This document shows positions 36,201-47,600 of a stretch of DNA of 64,000 bases, piece by piece. Position 1 is the first letter of the stretch. The number at the start of each line of letters is the position of its first letter. Position numbers and translations under genes: made by a program. Where the stretch lies: NCBI GenBank assembly GCA_001662425.1, contig BDDC01000007.1, positions 192,126 through 256,125 of the forward strand. The letters are read 5' to 3'. The notes beneath the pieces were generated by a model. The model was not told the origin of the DNA. It saw only the letters and a program-made list of their open reading frames with translations, and did not search any database. Source of the stretch: Chlamydomonas sphaeroides. Lineage: Eukaryota; Chlorophyta; Chlorophyceae; Chlamydomonadales; Chlamydomonadaceae.

Positions 36201-37943
36201 CGCGGCTGGTGAGAGCGGGCGGGGAGCAGCGCGGGAGGGAGAATTGCATGGCACCAACTGGCGGCCCTGCGTGCTCGCGCACCACACTTTCTCGACGATG
36301 ACGACAACTTGGGACTGACGGCTCCAAAGCCTTGATGTTTAAACACCATAGACTACAATTCCCCGAGTCGAGAACGCATACATACGCACGCATACATCCA
36401 CCCCATCTGTGTGGCACGCGCACGGCCCCTCTTTGCCTATCCTCACCGCCTCTGCTCCGCCTCGTTGCGTCTCCTTCGCAGGGCCTGGCCCGCACTCTGT
36501 TTGAGCGGCTGCAGCGGCTGCTGCCCTACGCCAGCGCCATGCTGACGGTGCAGTACCGCATGAATGAGGCCATCATGGCCTGGAGCAGCCAGGAGCTGTA
36601 CGAGGGCAAGCTCACGGCGCACGACAGCGTCGCCGGCCACACACTGGACGAGGTGGCGGCCTCGGCCGCTGCCGCCGCAGCCTCCGCACCGCCGCCGGCC
36701 GGCGCCTCTGGCAAGGCCGGCACCAAGGCTAAGGGCAAGGGCAAAGCGGCGGGCAAGGCGGCGGCGGCGAAGCCGGCGGCCGCGGCTGCTGGCGGCGAGG
36801 AGGACGGCGAGCTGGGGCCGCTGTCGGTGCTGCTGCTGGTGGACACGGCGGGGTGCGGGTATGAGGAGCAGCAGGAGGCGGAGGGCAGCAGCTACAACAA
36901 CCCTGGCGAGGCCAAGGCGGTCATGGCGCACGTGCGGCGGCTGGTGCGGCGGGGCATCCCGGCATCCGACATTGGCATCATCACGCCCTACAATGCGCAG
37001 GCGAGTGCAGTTGGGCGGCGGTGCTGGGTGGGAGAATGGGTGACGGGGCGCAGGCACCGCCGTGCGGTCGCGCGCAGATGATGAAACAACCGAAATCCAT
37101 CGCTGAGATTCTCTGTGAGGATAAAAAACCGAGCTTTTTAATCCTGATGTACGCGCCCCGGCCTGGCCGCACTGCACCGCCACGCACCGTCTGCGCACCT
37201 CGGCATGCCTGCGTGTGTGCACACAAGGCTGCCCCGTATGCACACACGTCATGGCACGCCACAGCCTCACGTTGCTAGCTAATGAAGACCTAACCGAAAT
37301 CCATCGCTGAGTTCCCTATGAGGAATAACCTTCGAGCTTTTTAACACTGAAGCTAGCTCTTCGCATTGCATTGCATGACAACCCTCGCGCACACACATTC
37401 CACTACGCCTGCTGGCTATGGCAAATGATGCTTGTCACAAATGGGTAATTTGCGTCAGCCGTCTGGTTGACAAACTTCCATTTGATGCCACGCCTCAGTC
37501 ACTATGCACTATGACCGACCTCAATACCCCCATACGTCACAGCCTCATCCCTGCACGCACTCTCTGTCGTGGCTTGCACGTCCCTCGCGTGCTGCTCTCT
37601 CACCTGCTTCCCGTGTGCCGTCCACCTTCAGGTCGCGCTGCTTAAGGAGCTCCGGGCGTCAACCGTGGGCCCTGCGCTGGAGATCTCGTCTGTGGACGGC
37701 TTCCAGGGCCGCGAGAAGGAGGCCATCATCATCTCCATGGTCCGCAGCAACGACAACGGCGAGGTCGGCTTCCTCTCGGACCGGCGCCGCATGAACGTGG
37801 CCGTGACGCGCGCGCGGCGGCACTGCGCGATTGTGTGCGACAGCGAGACGGTGGGCAATGACGCCTTCCTGAAGCGCCTTGTGGAGTACTTCTCGGCGCA
37901 CGGCGACTACGCGTCGGCGGCTGAGCTGGTGCCGGACGGGTGA
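33295..37943 (+). CDS. IGHMBP2/SMUBP2-like SF1 helicase with N-terminal R3H
   Basis: Solid exons: 33607-33741, 33842-34132, 34296-34857, 35317-35408, 35549-35857, 36011-36208, 36482-37000 and 37632-37943 (805 residues). The start is a guess: 33295-33312 (MKQDAK) splices in phase to VTFPSCLSAKQRAFLHEV. The core is a textbook SF1B helicase of the SMUBP2/Upf1 group: GPPG/TGKTT (Walker A, split by an intron), SNIAVDNLVERL, LGHPARLLP, VVDEAAQALEAATW, AGDHLQLPPT, LTVQYRMNEAI, VDGFQGREKEAIIISMVRSN and NVAVTRARRH. These enzymes unwind RNA/DNA and associate with ribosomes and tRNA. An R3H single-strand-binding module (RAFLH signature) sits at the N-terminus, whereas in animal IGHMBP2 it lies C-terminal. 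A Lys/Ala-rich insert (about 36650-36800) interrupts the core. The last intron has a GC donor. Confidence 0.9.
37081..37352. repeat. Imperfect direct repeat pair in the helicase's last intron
   Basis: Two AT-richer copies, about 37081-37149 and 37281-37352, lie about 203 bp apart. They share a perfect 20-mer (37088-37107 and 37292-37311, AACCGAAATCCATCGCTGAG) and a perfect 12-mer (37130-37141 and 37333-37344, CGAGCTTTTTAA), with small changes between. No open frame or terminal inverted repeat is evident. Confidence 0.85.
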
Positions 37944-38895
37944 TGGCGGCTGGTGTGCCCGGGCGGATAAGACGGGGGAAGGCCTTCATGTAACATATTG
38001 TTGGTGTGACCGGCGGTCCAGTTCTTCAGCTTCGTCGGCGTATGGGGTCAGCGGCGCCCTGTGTGCAGCAGCCTGCTGCCACATCGTACAGCTTTGCGTG
38101 AGGATGCTGCTGCGGCCAACCGGCCTACGACAGCATTGCTGCGAGGGAGCAAAAGATGCTCAGAAGATGCCCGCACGAGTGATGCGTTCAAGTCAACAGC
38201 GCCAGTTTGGCCGACTGCCTTCTTCTGAAGTGCTCAACAGGGCGCCGGTGCTCCTGGCCAAGTGTGGAGGCCAACAAGCATCACATATACCCTACCACCA
38301 GGCAGCGTTGGTACAAATTGCGATACGCGTCACGTGACCAGACCAGGGAAGAGTACAAACAAGTGACGATGCCATTTGTGACAAGGCCTGTCTACGGGCC
38401 GTGAGGGCGGCGAGCAACAGCACACGGCGCTGTACGTCAAGAGCTGGACCAGCTAAACGCGCTAGCTGTAGGTTTCCCTACCCGCCAAGCTGCTGTTCCA
38501 CCAGACTGACAAGGGTTAAACTGAACCCTCAAGCGTTGGGGTTGGAGGGGGGGGCGCGGGTTTGGGCACGCGTGGCCCGCGGCGGCGAATCGATCCACAG
38601 AGGTCTTGCGGTGCCTTGCAACGACTTCGTGATAAGTTGTGTACACTCTTAGACTTGCAACTGCCCAACAGAGCATTTACGCATCGAGCTTTGACCAGGT
38701 TGGCACGCCAGCTCGCCAGGAGTTTCAACATTTGCACTACGTTCATATACACACGTAGCTAGCCGCTTGGAACTTTGCTTCACGCGCTGACCCTGGGCAG
38801 GTTTTTCTCGAAGCCGATCTCGTCGACCCCTCACCTCTTCTGACCACTTAGCTGACGCGACTTGCTGGTCTAGGGGTATTTAAGGTTCAGGCGCT
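37944..38895. other. Tandem intergenic region, helicase to RUVBL2
   Basis: 952 bp. A TGTAA signal follows the helicase stop at 37989-37993. The rest should hold the RUVBL2 promoter; TATTTAA at about 38876-38882 is too close to the ATG for a normal TATA box. I see no other gene. Confidence 0.5.
37989..37993 (+). promoter_or_regulatory. TGTAA poly(A) signal, IGHMBP2-like gene
   Basis: TGTAA occurs 46 nt past the stop codon. Confidence 0.6.
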
Positions 38896-41800
38896 ATGGC
38901 GGCCGCCGACGTCAAGGTTAACGCGGAAGTGCGCGACCTGACGCGCATTGAGCGTATCGGCGCGCACTCCCACATCCGCGGACTGGGCTTAGATGATGCG
39001 CTGGAGGCTCGTGCCGTATCGCAAGGCATGGTGGGCCAAGCCAAGGCCCGGAAGGTACGCGGTCGTCGGTGGGGCCTTGGGGACCCCGCGGCCCACAGCC
39101 GGGGGCGAGGTGGGTAACTCCCACTTTGCGGCTGGGTAACTCCCTCTGAAGGGCCCCTGATCATTAGCCAACTGGCGCTGGTACCTGATGGGGCTGGAGC
39201 TGGGCGCAGGGCAGGGCCGCGTGTGCCGCGCACAAGCCTTGTCCAATGGGGTTTGCCCTCTGGCTGAGCGGCCCGTGTATCGCTGCGCCTTCCGCGCCAC
39301 CACAGGCTGCTGGTGTCATCCTCCAAATGATCAAGGAGGGCAAGATTGCCGGCCGCGCCATGCTGCTGGCGGGCCAGCCGGGCACTGGCAAGACGGCCAT
39401 CGCCATGGGCATGGCCAAGGCGCTGGGCGAGGAGACGCCCTTCGCCATGATGACGGGCTCGGAGATCTTCTCGCTGGAGATGTCTAAGACGGAGGCGCTC
39501 ACGCAGGCAAGCAGCGGTGCTGAGTGTCTTGGCTGCGAAGCAAGGGCGCTCGACAGGGTGCAGTGCAGCGCAGCGCCCTGCTGTGCCCTGCCGGCTGGAT
39601 GGATGCTTGCGTGCACGCATGCGCAAGGGGGTGTCGGCATCGCCTGGGCGGTGCTGAAGGCAGCGTCGTAGCGCGCTCCCGCTGCCGCGTCGGTCGTGCT
39701 GCTCTTGTAGGTTCTGCGCCTGAAGCAAGGGGGCATCGCCTTGCAGCCGCCCTCGGCGTCGTGGTACCCAACGCGTTGCTCAAGCGCAGTGCGCTGCCCG
39801 ATGATGTCCCACGCTACCCGCAGGCTTTCCGCAAGGCCATTGGCGTGCGCATCAAGGAGGAGTCGGAGATCATTGAGGGCGAGGTCGTGGAGGTGGAGAT
39901 CGACCGGCCAGAGGGCGGCAACGCAGCCAAGACGGTGCGCTGGGGGCCGCTGCGCGTTGGGTTGCCGGGGCCGAAGCCGCCCCAGGGAGCGGCGCTCGTG
40001 AGAATGAGCCGTCTCAGAGGCGTGGGTCACTGACATCACGCAATGAAGCCCCGGCGTGCGCTCGCTGGGGCCCAGCCGAGGCCCTGTCGGCCCGGGGGAG
40101 AGGAAGCCGTCACCGACGTGCACATCGTGCGACGTGAGCAGGGCTTGCAGCGTGGGTCGTGGGGCTTGACGCTTGGCCTGGCTCGGTCCTCAGGGCCGGC
40201 TGACGCTCAAAACCACCGAGATGGAGACCATCTACGATCTGGGCCAGAAGATGATCGAGTCGTTGACAAAGGAGAAGGTCACGGCGGGTGACGTCATCAC
40301 CATCGACAAGGCCTCGGGTGGGTTGCGGCGCCTGTGGGCCGACACGCGAGCTGCTAGGGTTGCGGTCAGGCCGGCGTGCAGGAGGGTAGGTTAGGGTCGG
40401 TGGGTAAGGACTCGCTATTGGCGTGGCTAACGTCTGCCCGACACGCGCCGGTGGTGCTTTCGACGCAGGGCGGATCACGCGGTTGGGGCGCTCGTTCGCT
40501 CGGTCACGAGACTACGACGCCATGGGTGAGGAGAGGACGCGGGGACCGCAGCATAGAGCCGCACTTCGACCCGGACCAGCAACGCCAGTACATGCATGTC
40601 ACCGCGTTCTGGCCCCAAAGGGCCGTCTGCCGGGCATTGGCGTGACCCTCCCCTTATGCGATATGCGTCTGACCTGCTTGGCTGCTCGCAGGCCCGTCCA
40701 CCAAGTTCGTGCAGTGCCCCGAGGGCGAGCTGCAGAAGCGCAAGGAGGTGGTGCACGTGGTGACGCTGCACGAGATCGACGTCATCAACAGCCGCACGCA
40801 GGTGGGGGCTGAGGGGATGCGGGCCCGTGTGCAGCACACTTGGCCCTCTGGCACACGGCCGACCTCCCGCGGCGCTGCGGGACCGTCACAGACTGCCAGC
40901 TTGCTGTGCTCGTACCCACCATCCTGCCTCCCTGCCTGCCTCCGCCTTCACCTCGGTCAACGCCAGGGCTTCCTGGCGCTGTTCTCGGGTGACACGGGCG
41001 AGATCCGGTCCGAGGTGCGCGAGCAGATCGACGCCAAGGTGGCGGAGTGGCGCGAGGAGGGCAAGGCCGAGATCGTGCCGGGCGTGCTCTTCATCGACGA
41101 GGTGCACATGCTGGACATCGAGTGCTTCTCCTTCCTCAACAGGTGCGAATCGGCGCCGGGGCGAGCGCTGTGCGAGCCCCAGCGCGGGCTCTTGGTACAG
41201 TCCTGCTGTGCGCGCTTGCATTCGGCCACAGGGGTTTGGGTATGGGTTTGCGCCGACGTTGTCCGCCCGACCCAGCCGCCAGCGAGTTCCCGCCCGCCCC
41301 TCCGCACCAGCCATCATGCCCCGCCCCTTCCCCAGCCCCGCTGTTCGGCATGAACCGCTGGCATCGCTGTGCCAACCCCTACTTCCGTGTGTGTCCCGCT
41401 CCCCTCCCGCAGGGCGCTGGAGAATGACATGGCGCCCATCCTGGTTACGGCCACTAACCGCGGCATCACGCGTATCCGCGGCACGCAGTACCGCTCGCCG
41501 CACGGCGTGCCCATCGACCTGCTTGACCGCCTGCTCATCATCTCCACCGAGCCCTACTCGGAAAAGGAGATCCGCCTCATCCTTGACATCCGGTGAGTGC
41601 AAGCCCGGGCGAGGGACCGGGCGGTGCAGCGGCGCTGGCCCGGCGCTGTGGGTTAAACCGTAGAACGCCCTGAAGGGCCGTGGGCCCTAAAACGTCGCGC
41701 TAGCGTGTGCGTGTTGAGGAGCAGAGAGGATCCGGCCTGTCCGGTGGCGTCACCAAGGGCGGCCGGTCCCGTGGGTCGGCAGGATAGGCCGCGACTTGTG

Positions 41801-42174
41801 AGCTGGTGAGACTGCGACGCATCGGCCTAGATGTGCCATACGCTGGGGGGCATGCTAACACGCCGCGTGCGTGTTACCCTTTGCGCCGTTGCAGGTGCGA
41901 GGAGGAGGACGTGGAGATGAGCGAGGACGCCAAGGAGCTGCTCACCAAGATTGGCTTCGAGACCAGCCTGCGCTACTCGATCCAACTTATCACCGCCGCG
42001 CACATCGTGTGCCAGCGGCGCAAGGGCACCGAGGTGGACATTGAGGACATCAGCAAGGTGTACAGCATGTTTGTGGACGTCAAGCGCAGCACGCAGTTCT
42101 TGATAGAGTACCAGGAGCAGTACATGTTCAACGAGGTGCCGGTGGAGGGCGAGGAGATGGAGACGTCGACGTGA
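38896..42174 (+). CDS. RUVBL2: RuvB-like 2 (Reptin) AAA+ ATPase
   Basis: Exons 38896-39054, 39306-39506, 39824-39934, 40194-40317, 40469-40525, 40692-40801, 40967-41142, 41413-41592 and 41895-42174 give 465 residues, close to animal Reptin (463). With RUVBL1 it forms hexameric rings in INO80/SWR1-type remodelers, the R2TP chaperone and box C/D snoRNP assembly. Visible signatures: RIGAHSHIRGLGLDDALE, Walker A GQPGTGKTAIAMGMAKALG, KTTEMETIYDLG, the RUVBL2-type CPEGELQKRKEVVH, Walker B LFIDEVHMLD, sensor ATNRGITRIRGT, and CEEEDVEMSEDA. The start MAAADVKVNAEVRDLTRIER fits the family. The second intron has a GC donor in good consensus (CAG|GCAAGC). Conservation is very high with no low-complexity inserts, unlike most neighbours. 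Confidence 0.98.
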
Positions 42175-42853
42175 GCGGAGCGGCGGGGTGTGGGGTTGGG
42201 GAAATATGGGGTTAGTGGAGGAGGGAGCGTGAGAGCTTCGCAGCGGTGACAGATGGAGCTGGGGGAGGAGCCGGCAGGAGCGTGTACATACCGGCCCACG
42301 CGTGCGTTTGCGTTTGCCGCTCGTCCCTGTGCACCGGTGTGGTATAGGCCTTCCGTTGTAAGCATGAGCACGTGTGCGCGTCAGCGGTGCTGTGCCACGG
42401 GTTGTCCGCATCGCTCACGGAAGGGACCTGGACGAGGGCCTTGACACCTGGATGGACCTGGCCTCCTGGGCCCAGGAGGGCGCCCTCCTGCCTGGGGTTG
42501 GCAAGGCAGTGAGTGGGCGGGGAGACCCAGCGTGCACACGACGAACCTTATAACTGCTTTTGAGCTTCAAGAGTCTAGCATGGCTCTGATATTGAAGGAC
42601 GAAGACGGGCAGGGGCGGGAGCCCGGACCCACAGCCGGTTGAGACGCAAGTTTGCTTGGATCCAGCCTGGTGACAGCTAGCAACATACTAGCCGAACGCT
42701 ACCTCGCGACCAGCTCACAACATATTATGCATACTGCGTGCTATTACCTTTGTTGGGTCGGATAGCAGCCTCAAGAGTTTCGCGTATTTCCTGAATTGCA
42801 TCCCGCTACACGCCGGCCCCTGGTTGCACCTGCGATACATCTTACAGAGCATT
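42175..42853. other. Tandem intergenic region, RUVBL2 to RING gene
   Basis: 679 bp with a TGTAA at 42357-42361. The right half is AT-richer (42540-42850) and probably contains the promoter of the RING gene. I see no gene in it. Confidence 0.5.
42357..42361 (+). promoter_or_regulatory. TGTAA poly(A) signal, RUVBL2
   Basis: TGTAA occurs 183 nt past the stop codon. Confidence 0.5.
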
Positions 42854-44057
42854 ATGGACTGTTTAGTTGGTCAGGGCATACAGGTCAGCGCAAGGTGCAA
42901 GGGTCGCTCGGCCGCAGCATCGCAGCAACGCGACCCCCTGGCCCGCAGCACGATGATGCCGCGCTGGCCAAGTTGCTCCAAGAGCAGGAGCGCGTCCTGA
43001 TGCAGTTCGCACGGGAACCCAGGTAGGGCTAGCGCCGACGCCGCGAACACCCCTGTCCGGCTGGTTTCCTCACCCGCGCTGGCCCTGCCCTCACGCAGCG
43101 TGGACAACAGCGGCGAGGAGGAGCTGACAGATGAGGAGTTCGCGCGACGGCTGCAGGAGGAGGAAGACCAGGCCGCATACGCCATGGCGAGCGGGCTTGG
43201 CGGGTACGCAGGTAAGCCCACGCACACTGCCCGTGAGTGGCTGGCTCTCCTCCTCACTTCCCAGCCCCTGCCCGCAGTGGAGGGCTTCAACATCCCGCCA
43301 GAGGAGGACGCGGAGGGCAGCGGCGAGGCCGACGAGCACACGGATGCAGAGGCACCCGGCGAGGCCTCCGAGCGGCCCATGAGTTACGAGGAGCTGCTGG
43401 TGCTGGGCGAGCTTGCGGGCAAGGTCAGCACCGGCCTGTCGGCGGAGGCGCTGGAGCGGCTGCCCGTCGCCAGCATCAGCAGCCTGCGCGCGGCGAGCCC
43501 TGATGCCGCGGCACTGGACAGGTGAAACTTGGCGCGGGTGGACTGCTGCGGCCGGTGCCTGCCGTTGTTATGGCCGACAGAGCACAAGCCCTGGGTGGCA
43601 AGGCTTGTTGTGTGCGTACAGGTGTGTCTCCTGCACCTGGCTGCGGCCCCTGACCTCAGGTGCTGCATCTGCCAGCTGGAGTTTGAGGACGAGGACGAGG
43701 CGGTGCAGCTGCCGTGCAAGTGAGCCACCCAGGAAAAGCGGCCTGGCCGCCCGTCTTTGTACTCGTATTTCTGCCCTGCCCGGTACCGGAGTTTGTGTGA
43801 CGGGGGCCATGCCGAGCGCCGATTGTATTGGAACGCACCTAGGCTTGAGCTCCCCGGGCGTCTCGACCCGGGCGTTGCAAAGCGCTGCGCCCTGTGCCCT
43901 GTGCCTGGACTTACCCGAGCTTCACCGACCTTTCGGTGCTATGCGCAGGTGTTCCGGCTCCTGCTACCACGCGGACTGCGCGCGGCAGTGGCTGGCGCAG
44001 AAGAAAGCGTGCTGCGCGTGCGGCAAGGAGCTGGGCGAGAGAGCGGCGCCGGCATGA
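42854..44057 (+). CDS. BIG BROTHER-like RING protein (predicted E3 ubiquitin ligase)
   Basis: Exons 42854-42883, 42949-43022, 43099-43211, 43278-43521, 43660-43719 and 43949-44057 give 209 residues. The family hallmark of plant BIG BROTHER (organ-size E3) is clear: LTDEEFARRLQEEED, then MSYEELLVLGELAGKVSTGL followed by LSAEALERLP just before the RING. The RING reads CCICQLEFEDEDEAVQLPC, then a second half YHADCARQWLAQKKACCAC. The splice joins give PCKCSGSCYHADC where relatives have a short Cys-x-His-x2-His pattern, so the fourth ligand seems to be Cys, as in RING-CH proteins. The first exon (MDCLVGQGIQ) and its 65-nt intron are the weakest part. It likely ubiquitinates soluble targets; no membrane segment is seen. 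Confidence 0.85.
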
Positions 44058-44343
44058 TGCCCGCGGGACAGCCATAGGCAGGATGGAGGGGGCTCGGGGA
44101 GGGGAGGGGAGGGGCTGCGTGACTCGGAGCTATAGCAGGGCAGCTGCGCGGGACCTCAAGGTATGCAAGTCCGTTAGATTCTTGCCGGCTCCTGGGCAGG
44201 GAGTGGTAGGGGTCGGCTGACTCAGCGCAGCGTGGTGCACTGCGCTTGACCAGAAGACTTTTTACAATGCATCGCCCCAGCTTAAGGCGTGTGGTTGCAA
44301 GCAAGCACAACAGCCCAACACCAACGGCCATGCCAGCGGCCCA

Positions 44344-44348
44344 TGTAA
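44344..44348 (+). promoter_or_regulatory. Candidate TGTAA poly(A) signal, RING gene
   Basis: TGTAA occurs 287 nt past the stop, further than usual but the first one found. Confidence 0.4.
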
Positions 44349-44493
44349 CAGTACATCGGTAACGACCGAAACCCCTTCAAATTGTTTGGCAGTCCCCTTG
44401 GGCTACACATGGAAGCAGAACCATACATCCTGCTGTCATGGAAGCTCACGCGCTCGAGCGCAGCTGCCCAATAGCGCAGATACAACATGCTAT

Positions 44494-44498
44494 TTACA
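44494..44498 (-). promoter_or_regulatory. TGTAA poly(A) signal, vWA alpha-kinase gene
   Basis: TTACA on the plus strand is TGTAA on the minus strand, about 180 nt past the kinase stop. Confidence 0.5.
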
Positions 44499-44676
44499 CA
44501 GCACGGCTCACACTCCTGCGGTAGTGGCATCTGCGCACCACGGCCCGCGGCCCGGCAGCCAAGCCCCCGCTGTTCCTCGACATTCAAAGTAAGCCACAAG
44601 TCGAGCTCACTACACAGTTTCACAGGCCGCATCCAGGCCGCGCCCCTAGACAAACCTACGTACACACGGGCACATG

Positions 44677-47600
44677 TCACGGCCGCGGCAGGCCCAGCCT
44701 ACGGCACAGCGCATTGCAGGTGTGGGTCCTGAAGAAGGCGTCCATGCCCTTGGGCCCGCAGTCCGTGTCGCCGTTGTGGCGGCGGCCGGCGGCGTGGTGG
44801 ATGACGGGGTCCGTGAGCACGAAGCCGTCGGTGGCGTTCCACACGCCCTAAGGCAAACGGTCATCATGTTGCGCGGAAGGGTGTGTGCGTGTGTAAGTGG
44901 CTAAACCGGTATGCCGTGGCATGCGGGGCTCGGCCAATGGCGGGCGCAGCTGCGCGAGGCGCGTGGTGCGGGGGACGTCCGTATACCGGCGGGACCCCGC
45001 GCTGCCGAACACGGGATGTGCTCACCTGCAGATCGCAGACCAGCTTGCGGCCGTTGGTGACGTACCAGCTGCGATCGAGGGAATGGCGCGGCAGGCGGTA
45101 CGAGACGTCCTCAGCGTGTGAACGGTGGGCCCGGTGCAGGCGGGCGCAGGTTGCGGTCTTGCGGACCCTGGGCCTGCATGTTGCCGTGGGGCTCACCTAA
45201 AGTGTGAGAACGCCTGCGGCACGTCCTCCACATCTCCCGAGCCGCCGTCCTCCTCCTCGTCCTCCTCGTCCTCAACGATCGCGCCCAGCAGCCCGCCGGC
45301 GGACGCGCCCCGCCGGATGCCTCCCTTGTTGTTGTTCCTGCTCGCGCGGCCAGCGACGCACGATAGGCCAGGCCCCTCAGCCCGGCACAGCGCTATGGCC
45401 CCAGGCAATGGACCCGCGCCCGCGCGCTAGAACAGACCAGCTTTCTTAATGCCCCTCACGCCATCAGCGATTCCCTTGCTGCCCAGACCCAACCGCGGGG
45501 CCGCACCATTTGGTGAAGAGCCCCTCTAGCTCCTCCTCCACCAGCACATCCACACAGCCGCGCGAGGAGCGCGAGTAGAAGGGGTCCACAACCGTGACGA
45601 CATGGCAGGCCAGGAAGCGCACCTGGCACGGCACGGTGCGGGCGACAGGCAATAAGAGGCTTTCGCTTCCATGACCCGGCAGCGAACCAGTCGAATCGCA
45701 CGCGTGGGTTCCACCGGCAGCGCGGCGCCGACGCAGCGAGCAACGCGCAACGGCAAGTGTGGGCCACAGCGCTCTCTGCCAGAGCTGAGGCTGGGTCCGC
45801 CGCGTAGTCTGCGCGCGCTGCCAGCAGGTTGGCCCAGCACACCTGCATCTCGGCGCTGCGCTGCAGGCGCCGGTTGAAGAGCACCGCCAGCTCCTCCGCC
45901 TCGCCTGTGCGTGGAGGGCGGTGCGCAACCGCGTGACGTGCAGCGCAGCAGCAGCGCCAGTCCAGGAACACGAACTCCGTGCGGAGCACAGTGGCCGACC
46001 CTCGGCCAGCCCTGGAGAGGCAGCATCTGCTCACCTTGCGTGCGGCAGAAGGTGCGGTGGAAGTCGTGGTCCTCCAGGTGCTGTGTGAAGCGGGAGGCCT
46101 TGGCCACCAGGCGGGGTCCCACCGCCAGGCAGGCGCGGCCGCCGTCCACCGCCACCACCTCGGTCGCCTGGAACACCACGCGCTCCGCACCCTCGCTGAA
46201 CTTGAACTTGGCTGCAGGTCATAGGGAATGCGGTGGGGCAGCGGCTCATGCTTGTGGGTCCAGGAGGGTGGGTCTGGGTTTCGGCAGCCACCGTGCCCTG
46301 ACGCGCGACGGCCCCATGCAGCAGTCGCCTGTGGATTTCAAGTCCCCCGCGTCTAGCGTAGATGGCCTACGCTATGGACTGCAGGAAGCACGCGGCCATC
46401 CGCCGCACCGTGTGCCAGGCCCTGCTTCACGGGCTCGTGTCCGTACCGCCGGCGCAGCTCCGACACCGCCTGCGACGCCACGAAGGGCGCGTCCACCCAG
46501 CGCCCGGTCGCCAGGTCGAAGCGCCGCTTGGACAGGCAGCGGTTGCCTGTGGCCCGGCGGGTCAGCGGCACATCGATCTTGTCACACGTAAGGCGCAATC
46601 GTCGGCGGGAGCAGCTGCGGCGGCAGCTGGGCGGGACGTGCACGCGGCAGCTAGCAGGACTCGGACGAGCCACGTCAGGCAGCGCGCCATGAAGCCCCCT
46701 TGACATCAGGCACTGCGCCGTGCTGAAGCCCGGGCTGCGGTGCGAACATCCACTCACCCACATACACATCCCAGTTTACGCCGTCCTCGATAACGTCCCG
46801 CTCCGAATACACCTGCACAGAGCACGGTGGGGGGCGCGCGTATGTAGTGACGGAGCCTGCAGGTAACGTGCCCGCAGGCCCCACAGCTTCGCCGGGCCTG
46901 CGCAGGTGGGGTCCTGCAGCCTCAGTCCACGCGGCAGCACGCAGATGTGCCGGACCTGGCGGCTGGCGGACTTGGCGATGTCGCTGCGCAGCGTCAGGCC
47001 CCTGCCGGCGCCGTCGGCTCGCAACGTGGACAGGTCGGTTGTGAGTGCTGTAAAGGCGGTGCGAAGGCAGTCCGCCGACAGGCCCAGCTTCTGCGGCCCA
47101 GCGGAGCCAGTCACAGGAGGGAGGCGGGTGGTGAGTCGCAGGGTCCGGATCCACACTTGTTGCAAAGCGGTAGCGCAGCAGCAGCGGCAGCTTGAGCGCA
47201 CCTGGAAGGAGCTGCGCGGCAGGGCAGCCGCCATGGCCCGCAGCACCGCAAAGTTCTCGTTGGGCGGTCCGAACGCCACCTGCATGAGGGCTCCGGGTGT
47301 GTCCAGTGCGCTACGCAGCCCCCACAAGGGGCGCGCCCCTGCCGAGTGCAGTGCTTGTCCGTGCTAGCTGCCGTGCGCCGGTGCCCAGCAGCTCTGCAGC
47401 AAGCCCCCTCACGCCTCACCGTGCCAACGAAGACGCGGTCGCGGCCCAGCAGGTCCCCCAGCTTCTTGACCCGCTCCACGCACTCGGCCTGCACCTGCCA
47501 GGGCGCATGGGGCCGCAGCGCAAACACAGCTCCCAGGCTGCGTGGACCCCGCGTCTCCCGCCCTCCCTTCGCCCGCCCCGCACACAGCCACGCCACGCAG

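Larger units (their letters stand above)
44058..44676. other. Convergent 3' intergenic region, RING gene / vWA alpha-kinase
   Basis: 619 bp. A plus-strand TGTAA at 44344-44348 and a minus-strand TGTAA at 44498-44494 suggest that the two convergent transcripts end close together. Confidence 0.5.
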
